From Emticicia sp. C21 (GTDB lineage Bacteria > Bacteroidota > Bacteroidia > Cytophagales > Spirosomataceae): a DNA stretch of 64,000 bases. The first letter of the stretch is position 1. Each line of letters starts with the position of its first letter. The position numbers and the translations under genes are program-made. This document shows, in pieces, positions 17,992-26,440 of this stretch. Under the pieces are notes generated by a model. The model did no database searches and had not been told where the DNA came from. It saw only the letters and a list, made by a program, of their open reading frames with translations. Where the stretch lies: contig NZ_QVMT01000010.1 in NCBI RefSeq assembly GCF_003418935.1, positions 1 to 64,000 on the forward strand. The letters are read 5' to 3'.

Positions 17992-18540
17992 GCGCTTACC
18001 TTCTTCACTGGCTTTTATTAATTTTTCTAACCTTGATAATCGGGTGGCTTCCTGCTTTGCTGTAACAATCCAGCCTGTCATTAATTTGCGATAATAGGGT
18101 GGTTGTTTTTGAAAGAAATCCCATGCCTGGATATTAGTCTTGAAAGTTGCTTGGATTATAGGAGAAAATTCTGCCTCCTCTTTTTCATAGGTATATATAT
18201 TAGACTTATGGTCTTTTCGCTTTTCGTATGCTAACAGGCCTGCTTTTTGCACCAAACCCTTTGGGATCATTTCTTCCATTTTGTTGATATTCACTGTACT
18301 CCAGATACTGGTGGGTCTTCTAGGTGTGAACCGAATACAATAGCTTTCATGGTCTACTGACCTTCTTATACCATCAATCCATCCAAAACACAAGGCTTCA
18401 TCAACCGACTGAGACCAGGTAATACTTGGTTTGCCGGAATCAACCCTATAAAAACCGACTATGAGTTCTTTTTCTTTTTCATGATTTTCTGCTAACCATT
18501 TACGAAAATCTGATTGATGAGGAAAGAAGGTCGGCTTCAT
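17986..18540 (-). CDS. YdeI/OmpD-associated-family protein
   Basis: 184 residues with the family signature SVDEALCFGWIDGIRRSVD (about 45-63) followed by RFTPRRPTSIWSTVNI, typical of the YdeI/bacteriocin-protection group. The molecular function is not established. The protein lacks a signal peptide and is expected in the cytosol. It lies 95 bp downstream of trhO, with a terminator hairpin between them, so it is probably transcribed on its own. Confidence 0.8.
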   Translation of the reverse strand: MKPTFFPHQSDFRKWLAENHEKEKELIVGFYRVDSGKPSITWSQSVDEALCFGWIDGIRRSVDHESYCIRFTPRRPTSIWSTVNINKMEEMIPKGLVQKAGLLAYEKRKDHKSNIYTYEKEEAEFSPIIQATFKTNIQAWDFFQKQPPYYRKLMTGWIVTAKQEATRLSRLEKLIKASEEGKRL

Positions 18541-18565
18541 AAGTAAAATTATTTTCAGTTGCTGA

Positions 18566-18614
18566 AATACAAAAATACCTTAAATCAATTTAAATTCTAA
18601 ACTGATTTAAGGTA
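18566..18614 (-). terminator. Terminator for trhO
   Basis: TACCTTAAATCA (18576-18587) pairs with TGATTTAAGGTA (18603-18614). Read on the minus strand, the stem is followed at once by a T-run (the A-run at 18571-18575). Confidence 0.65.
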
Positions 18615-18635
18615 AAACAATCAATGATTTTGAGA

Positions 18636-19679
18636 TTATAGGCCCAGATCTTCAACTATGTGCAAAGTTTTAGTATTTTTTCTGGTTCTGAATGCGATCT
18701 CTGGCTTATAGCCTTCGGTTGTTTTGGCGTAATAACCGGTTCCATCGTAGAAACGTTTTCTTGGATTTTCCTTACAAACAACTGAGCAAGCACCTTCTAA
18801 TTCATGTCCACATTTTTCACAAATAGGCACATGCTCATTACAATCCGGATTGGCACAGTTTACCATTCTATCACTGATGGTTCCACATACATGGCATTTC
18901 GAAATCACTTCCGGGTTTATTTTATTCACTTCTGTTGTCAGACGATTATCAAAAACATAACATTTTCCATCAAAATCTTCGCCGCCCTCTTCCAAGCCAT
19001 ATTTGATAATTCCACCATGTAACTGATAAACATCTGTAAATCCCTGTGAAAGTAAATAAGCACTGGCTTTCTCGCATTTAATACCTCCAGTGCAGTAAGT
19101 AATAACTTTTTTATCTTTCAGATGCTCAATTTCTTGCATATGGTCTGGCAACTCGCGAAGATTTTCCATATCAAAGGTAATTGCTCCTTTGAATTTTCCT
19201 ACTGAATGCTCATAATTTGAACGCATGTCAACCAATACTACATTCGGATCATTCTTGATAATCTCTTTAAATTCGCTAGGTTCCAAATGCTTCCCAGTTC
19301 TTTCCAAAGGATTAACAGGCAATTCTGAATGAACAATCTCTTTTTTGATCCTCACATACAATTTGGTAAAAGCATGTGTTGGATGGTTCTCAACTTTAAA
19401 ATCTACTTTAGCAAAGCGAGGGTCAGATTTAACCCAGGCCATATATTTGTCACAATCCTCAACTAAGCCTGAAACTGTACCATTGAGCCCTTCCGGAGCA
19501 ACAATTATACGGCCTAGCAGATTGTTATCAATACAATATTGATGGTGAACGTCACGATACTCAACTACATTGTCGATTGGAGAGTATATATAATAGAGTA
19601 ATACTGAGTATTTGCCCTTTTCGTCGATTGGCGATTGATTTGGTGTGTTGTTTTCTGTTGTTATTTCTTCTGTTCTCAT
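18636..19679 (-). CDS. trhO: tRNA uridine(34) hydroxylase TrhO (rhodanese-domain protein)
   Basis: 347 residues from the ATG at 19679 (MRTEEITTEN); the frame extends 29 codons upstream without family similarity. An N-terminal acylphosphatase-like domain (VLLYYIYSPIDNVVEYR, about 20-36; APEGLNGTVSG) precedes a rhodanese domain with the active Cys in YCTGGIKCEKAS (about 192-203). A Cys-rich C-terminal tail follows (CHVCG, CANPDCNEHVPICEKCG). TrhO makes 5-hydroxyuridine at position 34 of certain tRNAs in an oxygen-dependent reaction. All family hallmarks are present. Confidence 0.92.
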   Translation of the reverse strand: MRTEEITTENNTPNQSPIDEKGKYSVLLYYIYSPIDNVVEYRDVHHQYCIDNNLLGRIIVAPEGLNGTVSGLVEDCDKYMAWVKSDPRFAKVDFKVENHPTHAFTKLYVRIKKEIVHSELPVNPLERTGKHLEPSEFKEIIKNDPNVVLVDMRSNYEHSVGKFKGAITFDMENLRELPDHMQEIEHLKDKKVITYCTGGIKCEKASAYLLSQGFTDVYQLHGGIIKYGLEEGGEDFDGKCYVFDNRLTTEVNKINPEVISKCHVCGTISDRMVNCANPDCNEHVPICEKCGHELEGACSVVCKENPRKRFYDGTGYYAKTTEGYKPEIAFRTRKNTKTLHIVEDLGL

Positions 19680-19815
19680 AATAAAATTCAATATTTCAAG
19701 GCGCAGACTTGATTTGAATACTGCAAAATTACAAAAGTTATTTTGATGTTCTATGATTTTAGTCATTTTAGCATTTATTTTGGAAAAAATATCTACAAAA
19801 TAAAAATTTCATTAA

Positions 19816-20457
19816 ATGCACATTGCGATTACCGGGAATATAGGGGCAGGAAAAACTACATTAGCATCAAAATTAGCAGAACATTATGGATGGGAGGTAT
19901 TGTACGAAGCCGTTGAGGGTAATCCCTACCTACCACCGTTCTACGAAGATATGGAAAAATGGGCCTTTCATCTCCAGATTTATTTCCTCAATAGCCGCTT
20001 TGAACAGGTTTTGAAAATTAAAAAACTGGCAGAAGATAAAACCATTATTCAAGACCGCTCTATTTATGAAGATGCTTATATTTTTGCACGCAATTTATAT
20101 GAATCCGGTAAATTTAATGAAACAGATTATCAGACTTACAGAAGTATGTTTAATACCATTACTCAGGCCATTACTCACCCTGATCTGATGATTTACCTGA
20201 GAGCAGATTTACCTAAACTGCAGCGACAGATAAACAAACGTAACCGTGATTTTGAAAGAAATATAGATCCAGACTACCTACTCAAACTGAATGCATTGTA
20301 TGAAGACTTTGTACATCTTTATACTCATGGAAAACTCCTGATTATTGATGTCAACAACTTAGATTATGCAGAAAATGAAAAGGATTTTGAACGTATACTT
20401 GAATTAATAGACAAAAATATTAATGTAGGCACACAGCTGGAAATTAATCCCTTCTAA
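19816..20457 (+). CDS. Deoxynucleoside kinase
   Basis: 213 residues: P-loop GNIGAGKTT (7-15), the catalytic/base-binding DRSIYEDAYIFARN (DRS motif, about 80-93) and a C-terminal lid with RNRDFERNIDPDYL. It phosphorylates deoxyribonucleosides for dNTP salvage, as do the dAK/dGK family enzymes. It is alone, convergent with the LptF/G-type permease gene 37 bp away. Whether it prefers purines or pyrimidines cannot be told reliably by eye. Confidence 0.9.
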   Translation: MHIAITGNIGAGKTTLASKLAEHYGWEVLYEAVEGNPYLPPFYEDMEKWAFHLQIYFLNSRFEQVLKIKKLAEDKTIIQDRSIYEDAYIFARNLYESGKFNETDYQTYRSMFNTITQAITHPDLMIYLRADLPKLQRQINKRNRDFERNIDPDYLLKLNALYEDFVHLYTHGKLLIIDVNNLDYAENEKDFERILELIDKNINVGTQLEINPF

Positions 20458-20493
20458 TAGATAATAGTCTGATAGGTAGATTAATCAGGGTAT

Positions 20494-21966
20494 TCAGACA
20501 GTCTTAAATTCGCGCTTTTTCCTGATTTTTGTTTTCCAGTAAGTCTTGATTTTATCGAAATAAACATCGTAGATGTCGCTGTCAAATAGACGTGCATCGT
20601 TCGTAGCTTTATATAGGAAATAAATACCAAAGGCCAATAATATAGTATTTGGCATCCAAACACCTGCAAGTACGTACCATAAACCCTCTTTGGCATATTT
20701 ATCGCCCAATTGCATTAAAACATACATTAAAATAAAAAATGTAATTGAGATTAAAACCGGCATACCAAAGCCCCCTTTTTTTATAATTGAACCTAAAGAA
20801 GAGCCTATTAAAAACATTACAAAGCAGGAAAACGCCATTGTAAATTTATGCCAGAGTTCTACATCGGCTCGATTGGCATCTTTTAATTTACTTTTTTCAA
20901 TATCGACATTCGTTTTATAATGGTCTTGTACACTTTTGGCTTGAGTAAAGGCTGTCTCAAACGATTCCATCATTTTTGATTCCTCATGTAAGGGTTTCAT
21001 TCTTTCATCAACCCACTTACCTGGTAAAATAACTCTTTTGCTTAAGGTATCTTTAATAATTCGCTTCAAATGATGAGTATAGAATTGATCCATCGAGCCA
21101 AGTTGCACTTTTTTTGCTATTGCAATTTCCTTACGAATGGAATCTACTTGTTTAGAAAGTGCAGGAACATCTTTCATATATTCATGATACTTGAATTGAG
21201 ATTCATCAGTCCTTTTCATCCCGAAAGATTCCAGCGCAAATACCAGCCTGTTTTTTTTGAAAGAGTTTTTTACAAATTGTGTATCATTATAATTTCCCCC
21301 TGAAGTGTTTTTATAATCCACATAATTAACTCCATTATATAGTTCAAACACTAAATAACTATTATCTAACATTGTATACATCTTACCAGAGTCAGCTATC
21401 GTCACATTGATATTCCCCTCGTTAGTACTATGATTATAAATAGTCACTCCTTTTAATGTTTTCCCATCAGGGTATTTTTTTAATACTTTTATTTTATACC
21501 CTGGCAACTCTCCATAAAAAATTCCTTCCTTAATATTGAGTGTAACTTTAGTAGTTTTAACGTCATAGAGCAAACTGTAACCCTTCAAATTGGCCCAGGG
21601 ACTAACCTTATTATTAAACCAGAATGAGAAAATACTCACCCCAAAAGCAAAAATTAAGGTTGGTAAAAGTACTCTTGAAATCGGAATTCCTGATGCCTTA
21701 ATGGCTGTAAGCTCTGAATGTTCGCCCAGATTCCCAAAACACATTAATGAAGCGAGAAGAGTAGCCAGAGGAAGAGAGATAGGTACTGTTATTAATGAAA
21801 AATAAACAAAAAGCTTCGCAAAAACATCATATCCTAAATCTTTACCTACAAAATCGTTGAAGTAAAGCATTAGGAAACGCATTAAAAAAATAAAAACTAC
21901 CACACAGGTAGTTAATATAAAAGGTCCTATAAAAGACTTTATTACTAAGAAATCAATTTTCTTCAT
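20494..21966 (-). CDS. LptF/LptG-family permease
   Basis: 490 residues from the ATG at 21966 (MKKIDFLVIKSFIGPF). Three N-terminal membrane helices (about 10-110) are followed by a large periplasmic jellyroll-like domain (about 120-370) and three C-terminal helices. The N-terminal pattern and PLATLLASLMCFGNLGEHSELTAIKASGIP are diagnostic of YjgP/YjgQ permeases. With LptB these extract LPS from the inner membrane and feed it to the LptC-A-D bridge. Only one of the two paralogous subunits lies here. A coil-forming insert (about 260-350) is typical of Bacteroidota versions. Confidence 0.9.
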   Translation of the reverse strand: MKKIDFLVIKSFIGPFILTTCVVVFIFLMRFLMLYFNDFVGKDLGYDVFAKLFVYFSLITVPISLPLATLLASLMCFGNLGEHSELTAIKASGIPISRVLLPTLIFAFGVSIFSFWFNNKVSPWANLKGYSLLYDVKTTKVTLNIKEGIFYGELPGYKIKVLKKYPDGKTLKGVTIYNHSTNEGNINVTIADSGKMYTMLDNSYLVFELYNGVNYVDYKNTSGGNYNDTQFVKNSFKKNRLVFALESFGMKRTDESQFKYHEYMKDVPALSKQVDSIRKEIAIAKKVQLGSMDQFYTHHLKRIIKDTLSKRVILPGKWVDERMKPLHEESKMMESFETAFTQAKSVQDHYKTNVDIEKSKLKDANRADVELWHKFTMAFSCFVMFLIGSSLGSIIKKGGFGMPVLISITFFILMYVLMQLGDKYAKEGLWYVLAGVWMPNTILLAFGIYFLYKATNDARLFDSDIYDVYFDKIKTYWKTKIRKKREFKTV

Positions 21967-22044
21967 TAAACACATAAATCATTGCCCGCACAAAATTCTT
22001 AAATGAATTTTGTTTGCGCAAGTCTGTTAAGCATATTTAACAAA

Positions 22045-22428
22045 TTATCCACCTACTATTTCCCGAAGTTTATCTACCATTCCGTCCCATAAATCTTCTA
22101 ATTCAGAGGCATCAGTATTGTCAGAATTATCTATTATCTTAAAGAAAGTAGCGTTTGTTAATTCACTTTGTTCTAATTTAAATTCGACGTAATTTCCACG
22201 TTGGTCTTCATTCAGAAAATCAAACTTAGTGGCTTTGTTCATTCTCTGAGAGGTAAGACGTGCAGGATGACTTTCATTATCCCATATAAAGTCAAAATTT
22301 CCGTCATTCACATATTTGACTTTTGATGCAAACCATTGTTGCAATCCTGAAGGAGTGCTGATGTATTGATATAAGACTTTAGGTGATGCCTTAAACTCGT
22401 ACTCCCGTGTAAACTTAAATTTTCCCAT
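22045..22428 (-). CDS. START-like-domain (SRPBCC) protein
   Basis: 127 residues with the helix-grip pattern of small START/AHSA1-like domains: FTREYEFKASPKVLYQYISTPSGLQQWFAS at the N-terminus and an acidic C-terminal helix (DLWDGMVDKLREIVGG). Such proteins hold a hydrophobic ligand or act as cochaperones; no specific role is evident. It is upstream of the LptF/G permease gene on the same strand (78-bp gap), a linkage common in this group of bacteria. Confidence 0.75.
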   Translation of the reverse strand: MGKFKFTREYEFKASPKVLYQYISTPSGLQQWFASKVKYVNDGNFDFIWDNESHPARLTSQRMNKATKFDFLNEDQRGNYVEFKLEQSELTNATFFKIIDNSDNTDASELEDLWDGMVDKLREIVGG

Positions 22429-22538
22429 ATCAAAAAGTCGTTAATCATTCATACCCGATTCTATTTAGTATGAATGAATGATTATTTCAAGAATTTATAT
22501 GAATTTTTCTTAAAATTCATGTTGGTGAATTTTATTTT

Positions 22539-22569
22539 TTGCAATGTATGAAAACTTTCCCTAATTTTG
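22539..22569 (+). promoter_or_regulatory. Bacteroidota-type promoter for the tRNA gene
   Basis: TTG (22539-22541), a 20-bp spacer and TAATTTTG (22562-22569) match the -33 TTG / -7 TAnnTTTG arrangement, ending 58 bp before the mature tRNA. This is the best-matching promoter in the window. Confidence 0.55.
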
Positions 22570-22627
22570 CAACATAATTTAAAAACGAGGGCAAACAGCA
22601 CTTAATTTTTAGGTTCTTTTATATTTT

Positions 22628-22701
22628 GGCGGGGTAGCTCAGATGGTTAGAGCGTAGGATTCATAACCCTAAGGTCGGCAGTTCGATCCTGCTCCCCGCT
22701 A
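22628..22701 (+). tRNA. tRNA with CAU anticodon (elongator tRNA-Met most likely)
   Basis: A 74-nt cloverleaf. The acceptor stem GGCGGGG/CCCCGCT has one G-U pair at its end, and the discriminator is A. The D arm is GCTC...GAGC, the anticodon loop is TTCATAA, and the T arm is GGCAG-TTCGATC-CTGCT. The anticodon stem closes with an A-C mismatch. The 1-72 pair and the absence of three G-C pairs in the anticodon stem argue against initiator tRNA. A lysidine-modified tRNA-Ile cannot be excluded from the anticodon alone. The CCA end is not encoded. Confidence 0.93.
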
Positions 22702-22712
22702 CATTGATAATC

Positions 22713-22750
22713 AAGCAGTTACATATCAAAAATGTAACTGCTTTTTGTTT
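22713..22750 (+). terminator. Terminator after the tRNA gene
   Basis: AAGCAGTTACAT (22713-22724) and ATGTAACTGCTT (22732-22743) form a 12-bp perfect stem with a 7-nt loop, followed by TTTTGTTTG. Confidence 0.85.
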
Positions 22751-23013
22751 GTGTAATACCCTGCAAATGAAATTAAGTAAGGACTAGCCCAATATATCTC
22801 TATTATTTAATCGCCTTATTCCAATACTTCGTAAGTTAAGCGATATTTTAGATTTAATGCTACCAGAACAGTATTATTTTTCATTTTAATTATTTCTGCA
22901 AAAATATATCCGAGTACCAAAATCTATATTTTAGCAATTAAAGGTACCTTAAAGAGCGAATAAAGGAATTTTTTCTATATTTTATATAAGAAAACCAATA
23001 AAATTGAAAAATA

Positions 23014-23038
23014 TTAATCTACTTATTTGGTAGATTAA
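23014..23038 (+). promoter_or_regulatory. Inverted-repeat operator candidate, copy 1
   Basis: TTAATCTAC (23014-23022) is a perfect inverted repeat of GTAGATTAA (23030-23038) with 7 bp between. The same half-sites recur with a longer spacer at 35658-35693 and 44834-44865. This copy overlaps the -33 region of the predicted susC promoter, a position suited to a repressor or a co-binding activator. Confidence 0.55.
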
Positions 23039-23058
23039 ATATAATAATAGTAGCTTTG
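23027..23058 (+). promoter_or_regulatory. Candidate promoter for susC-susD-molybdoenzyme operon
   Basis: TTG (23027-23029) and TAGCTTTG (23051-23058) with a 21-bp spacer fit the -33/-7 consensus of Bacteroidota. The inverted repeat at 23014-23038 overlaps it. Confidence 0.45.
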
Positions 23059-23229
23059 TTATAATCTTAGGTTATGGAGACTGAAAATATTTATTGAAGC
23101 AAGATTTAACTGATGAGGTCATCACTTATAAAATCAAATAAAAAGAATCTGACGATTAAAGATTAAGATAAATCGAAGCTATTGAATTGAAATTGAGTGT
23201 TCGTTTAGGAAACTCGGTTAACACACAAC

Positions 23230-23370
23230 GTTTATAAAAAGCCTAAAAATGCCACTCTTGCGGGAACAAGAGTGGCTGGTCAAATAAAAGGCTCATTTGC
23301 GGAATGATTCAGGAGATTGCCAGGCAATCGTCCCGGTACCTTATTGTTTAATTTAACCATTACAAAGTAA
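23230..23370 (+). promoter_or_regulatory. Structured 5' leader of susC, shared with the 44.7-kb locus (copy A)
   Basis: Three hairpins in a row: GCCACTCTTG/CAAGAGTGGC with loop CGGGAA (23251-23276); TCATT/AATGA in GGCTCATTTGCGGAATGATTC (about 23290-23310); and GATTGCC-A-GGCAATC (about 23315-23329). A conserved tail, TACCTT...TTTAACC...ACAAAGTAAATG, runs into the start codon. Copy B on the minus strand (44619-44755) has the same order, and in one stem a G-C pair is replaced by A-T while the third hairpin is kept in shape but not in sequence. This suggests a functional RNA, perhaps controlling translation or termination. It matches no riboswitch class known to me. Confidence 0.6.
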
Positions 23371-26300
23371 ATGAAAAAAAATGTACTTGTACAGTTTTTA
23401 TTGGCTATTCTGCTGATTCCATCGATAATAATAGCCCAGAATACCGATGCCACCATTAATTCTACACTTTCCGGGCGGGTTATTGACGAGAAAACTAACG
23501 AACCACTTATTGGTGCTACCGTTCAGATTAAAGGCACAACGCACGGTGTTATTACTGATGCTGAAGGTAAGTTTCAATTCAGAACCGGACAGAAAATTCC
23601 TTATATACTTATAGTTAATTATATAGGATATGAGTTAAAAGAAGTTTTGGCCAATACAAACACCATTACTATCACACTTCAAACCAATGCCAAACAATTG
23701 AGCGAGGTAGTGGTGGTTGGATACGGTACTCAGGAACGTAAAAACCTTATTGGCTCCATAACAAAAGTTGACCCTACAGAAGTAAACGCCATTCCGGTTG
23801 GAAGCATTGATGCCCAACTACAGGGTAAAGTTTCAGGCGTTCAGATTTCTTCGCCAACGGGTGTACCCGGTGAAACGGTTAATGTAAGAGTGCGTGGTGC
23901 TACGTCAATTAATGCGGATAATGATCCTTTATATGTAATTGACGGGGTTTTTGTGAATAGTAATAGCTTGCAAACGATTAGCACCGGTGGTAAATCAACC
24001 TCACCAATTGCTGACCTGAATCCTGTTGATATTGAGAGTATTGAGGTATTAAAAGATGCCGAAGCAACAGCTTTATATGGTTCAAGAGGGGCAAATGGTG
24101 TGATTTTAATCACTACCAAAAGGGGAAACTTTGAGCAAGCGCCGAAAGTAAACTTTAATGTAAGCTATGGACAAGCCAAAGCCATAAAACTTTGGGAGTT
24201 GACCACAGGCCCGGAACATGCGCAATTAGTAAATGAATGGTGGATTAATACAGGAAAAGATACGCCTTCATTGAACAGAACAACTGCCAACCGTCCGTTC
24301 AGACCAGTTTCAGAAGGTGGGAGAGGATTACCGGAAGAACAACAGACATATGATAGATTAGGTGAAGCATTCCGTACTGCTACATTGCAAAGCTATGATA
24401 TCTCACTGGTCGGAGGTACTAAAACAACCAGGTATTATATTGGTGGAGGATACAACTCTCAGGAAGCAATTTTAAGACCTATTACATTTAATAGAGCGAG
24501 TTTTAAAGTAAACCTTGACCAGAAAATAAATGATAGAATCCAGATTGGTGTAAGTAATTCGTTCAGTCGCACCTATCGTAATCAGGCACGTGCAGGAGAT
24601 GGTCCACAAGGCGGTTTGTTACAAGCAGCATTACATACACCAACTTATCTTTCTCCTACTGAAAACGGTGTTTTCGTGGGCCGTGCAGGTTTTGATAACC
24701 TAACATTACTCCTTCAGAATTACGATGTCCACTCAACCAGCTTGCGCTATGTTGGTAACTTATATGCCGAAGCAGAACTATTGCCTAACCTGAAACTTCG
24801 TTCAAGTTGGGGAGTTGATTATAATAATTATAATGAATCTGAATACTGGAATACATTTCTATTGCTAGGTGCTCAGGGTGGGCTTGCCACTTCATCCATC
24901 AGCCAGTTTACTTCCTTATTAAATGAGCAAACACTTACTTATCGCCAAAAAATCGGCAAAAAACACTCATTTGGCTTAATAGTAGGGAATACCCTGCAAA
25001 GCGATGTTTTAACCAGAACTTATGCCGAAGGCCGCGGATTTGCCAATAATTCATTCAAAATTATTTCTTCGGCTGCTACGACCATCAGTAGCCAGAACTG
25101 GAGCAAAAGTACTTTGGCCTCTTTCTTCGCCAAAGCAGATTATGGCTTTAATGGAAAATACCTTGTCAATTTTAGCGTGAGAGCCGATGGTTCTTCAAGG
25201 TTTGGTAATGCCCGTAAATGGGGGTACTTCCCGGCCTTTGGTGCTGCATGGAGAATCAAACAGGAAAATTTCCTGAAAGATGTAGCGTTTTTGAGTGATT
25301 TAAAATTACGCACCAGCTACGGAATTGTTGGAAATCAGAATGGTATCGGAAACTTTGCTGCTCAAGGACTCTGGACTGGCGGTGCACCGTACCAAGGTAA
25401 TCCGGGTATTGCACCACAGCAGTTGGCTAACCCGGATTTGAAATGGGAGCGTACTAACCAGTTTAATGTAGGCTTAGATGCCTCATTCCTAAATGGTAGA
25501 ATTGGATTCGAAATAAACTATTATAACAAGTATACACGTGATGGGCTGCTGCAATTGGCATTGCCAAGCACGACAGGGTTTGCCAACTACTGGAGCAACG
25601 CAGCTGAAATCAGCAATAAGGGTTTTGAGCTGAATATCAATACTATAAACTACGAAAGAGGTGATTTCAGATGGACAAGTAACCTGAATCTAGCACAAAA
25701 CGTCAATAAAATTGAAAAACTGGATAACCCGCTTCGTTATGGCAGTCGTGAGTTGATTCTTCAGCAGCAAGGTACGCCATTGTATTCTTTCTGGGTATAT
25801 AAACAATTATATGTGAATCCTGAGAACGGAAATGTGGTGTATGAAGATGTAAACAAAGATGGACAAATTACCGTAGCGGACCGTCAGATTTTAGGCAGTA
25901 TCTGGCCTAAGTTCTTCGGTGGATTCACTAATAATTTAAGCTATAAAGGCTTCGAACTATCAGCATTCCTTGCCTTCCAATACGGAAATAAAGTTTACAA
26001 TCACAATAAGTTTTTTGGCGAAGGCGGTGGTGCTAGAGACGCTGCCCGTATAATTTTTGCCAGCAACAACGCCAGATGGCAGAAACAGGGTGATATTACC
26101 GATGTGCCAAGACCAGACGGAGTAAATGTAAATAACTACCGCGATGGTGGAAGCCGCTGGTTGGAAGATGGCTCATTTTTACGCCTTCGCAGCTTGAACT
26201 TAGCTTATAACTTCCCGAAATCGCTTGCCGCTAAGTTAAAGGCAGATAATTTGAAAATATACATAAACGGTACTAACCTGTTTTTATTAACTAAATATAC

Positions 26301-26412
26301 TGGCCTTGACCCTGAATCAAGCTCGAGCAGTGACCAGAATGCACAAGGTATTGATTTAGGAACTCCTCCTCAGCCCCGTAGCTTTCAGGCAGGTTTAAGC
26401 CTTACTTTCTAA
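23371..26412 (+). CDS. SusC/RagA-family TonB-linked transporter, head of the molybdoenzyme operon
   Basis: 1013 residues: signal peptide (to about residue 22, IIIAQ), carboxypeptidase-like sandwich domain (LSGRVIDEKTNEPLIGATVQ), TonB-box region (QLSEVVVVGYGTQERKN), plug with ALYGSRGANGVILITTKRGN, and a barrel ending in SFQAGLSLTF. Complete and intact, unlike the related gene at 41715-44158. It would import a substrate across the outer membrane with the SusD encoded 28 bp downstream. No glycosidase is linked. The downstream genes are redox enzymes, so the ligand may be a small oxidisable compound rather than a polysaccharide (inference). Confidence 0.93.
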   Translation: MKKNVLVQFLLAILLIPSIIIAQNTDATINSTLSGRVIDEKTNEPLIGATVQIKGTTHGVITDAEGKFQFRTGQKIPYILIVNYIGYELKEVLANTNTITITLQTNAKQLSEVVVVGYGTQERKNLIGSITKVDPTEVNAIPVGSIDAQLQGKVSGVQISSPTGVPGETVNVRVRGATSINADNDPLYVIDGVFVNSNSLQTISTGGKSTSPIADLNPVDIESIEVLKDAEATALYGSRGANGVILITTKRGNFEQAPKVNFNVSYGQAKAIKLWELTTGPEHAQLVNEWWINTGKDTPSLNRTTANRPFRPVSEGGRGLPEEQQTYDRLGEAFRTATLQSYDISLVGGTKTTRYYIGGGYNSQEAILRPITFNRASFKVNLDQKINDRIQIGVSNSFSRTYRNQARAGDGPQGGLLQAALHTPTYLSPTENGVFVGRAGFDNLTLLLQNYDVHSTSLRYVGNLYAEAELLPNLKLRSSWGVDYNNYNESEYWNTFLLLGAQGGLATSSISQFTSLLNEQTLTYRQKIGKKHSFGLIVGNTLQSDVLTRTYAEGRGFANNSFKIISSAATTISSQNWSKSTLASFFAKADYGFNGKYLVNFSVRADGSSRFGNARKWGYFPAFGAAWRIKQENFLKDVAFLSDLKLRTSYGIVGNQNGIGNFAAQGLWTGGAPYQGNPGIAPQQLANPDLKWERTNQFNVGLDASFLNGRIGFEINYYNKYTRDGLLQLALPSTTGFANYWSNAAEISNKGFELNINTINYERGDFRWTSNLNLAQNVNKIEKLDNPLRYGSRELILQQQGTPLYSFWVYKQLYVNPENGNVVYEDVNKDGQITVADRQILGSIWPKFFGGFTNNLSYKGFELSAFLAFQYGNKVYNHNKFFGEGGGARDAARIIFASNNARWQKQGDITDVPRPDGVNVNNYRDGGSRWLEDGSFLRLRSLNLAYNFPKSLAAKLKADNLKIYINGTNLFLLTKYTGLDPESSSSSDQNAQGIDLGTPPQPRSFQAGLSLTF

Positions 26413-26440
26413 GTAATCATCAAAAACGAAATTAAGAAAA

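Larger units (their letters stand above)
22751..23370 (+). other. Regulatory region before the second susC
   Basis: 620 bp without a gene. The left part (22751-23010) is AT-rich with nothing recognised. The right part carries, in order, an inverted-repeat operator candidate, a promoter candidate and a structured leader, each listed separately. The distance from the predicted transcription start (about 23065) to the susC ATG is about 305 nt, an unusually long 5' leader. Confidence 0.6.

Noticed and set aside
19340-19545. Several open frames antisense to trhO
   Set aside because: No start context, no similarity, and they overlap a well-conserved gene in reverse.
22628-22701. Initiator tRNA-fMet
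   Set aside because: The first pair can form (G-U), and the anticodon stem does not have the three consecutive G-C pairs expected of an initiator.
23230-23370. Known riboswitch (for example cobalamin, TPP or SAM)
   Set aside because: None of the conserved core sequences of the classes I can recognise are present; the element is short and made of simple hairpins.
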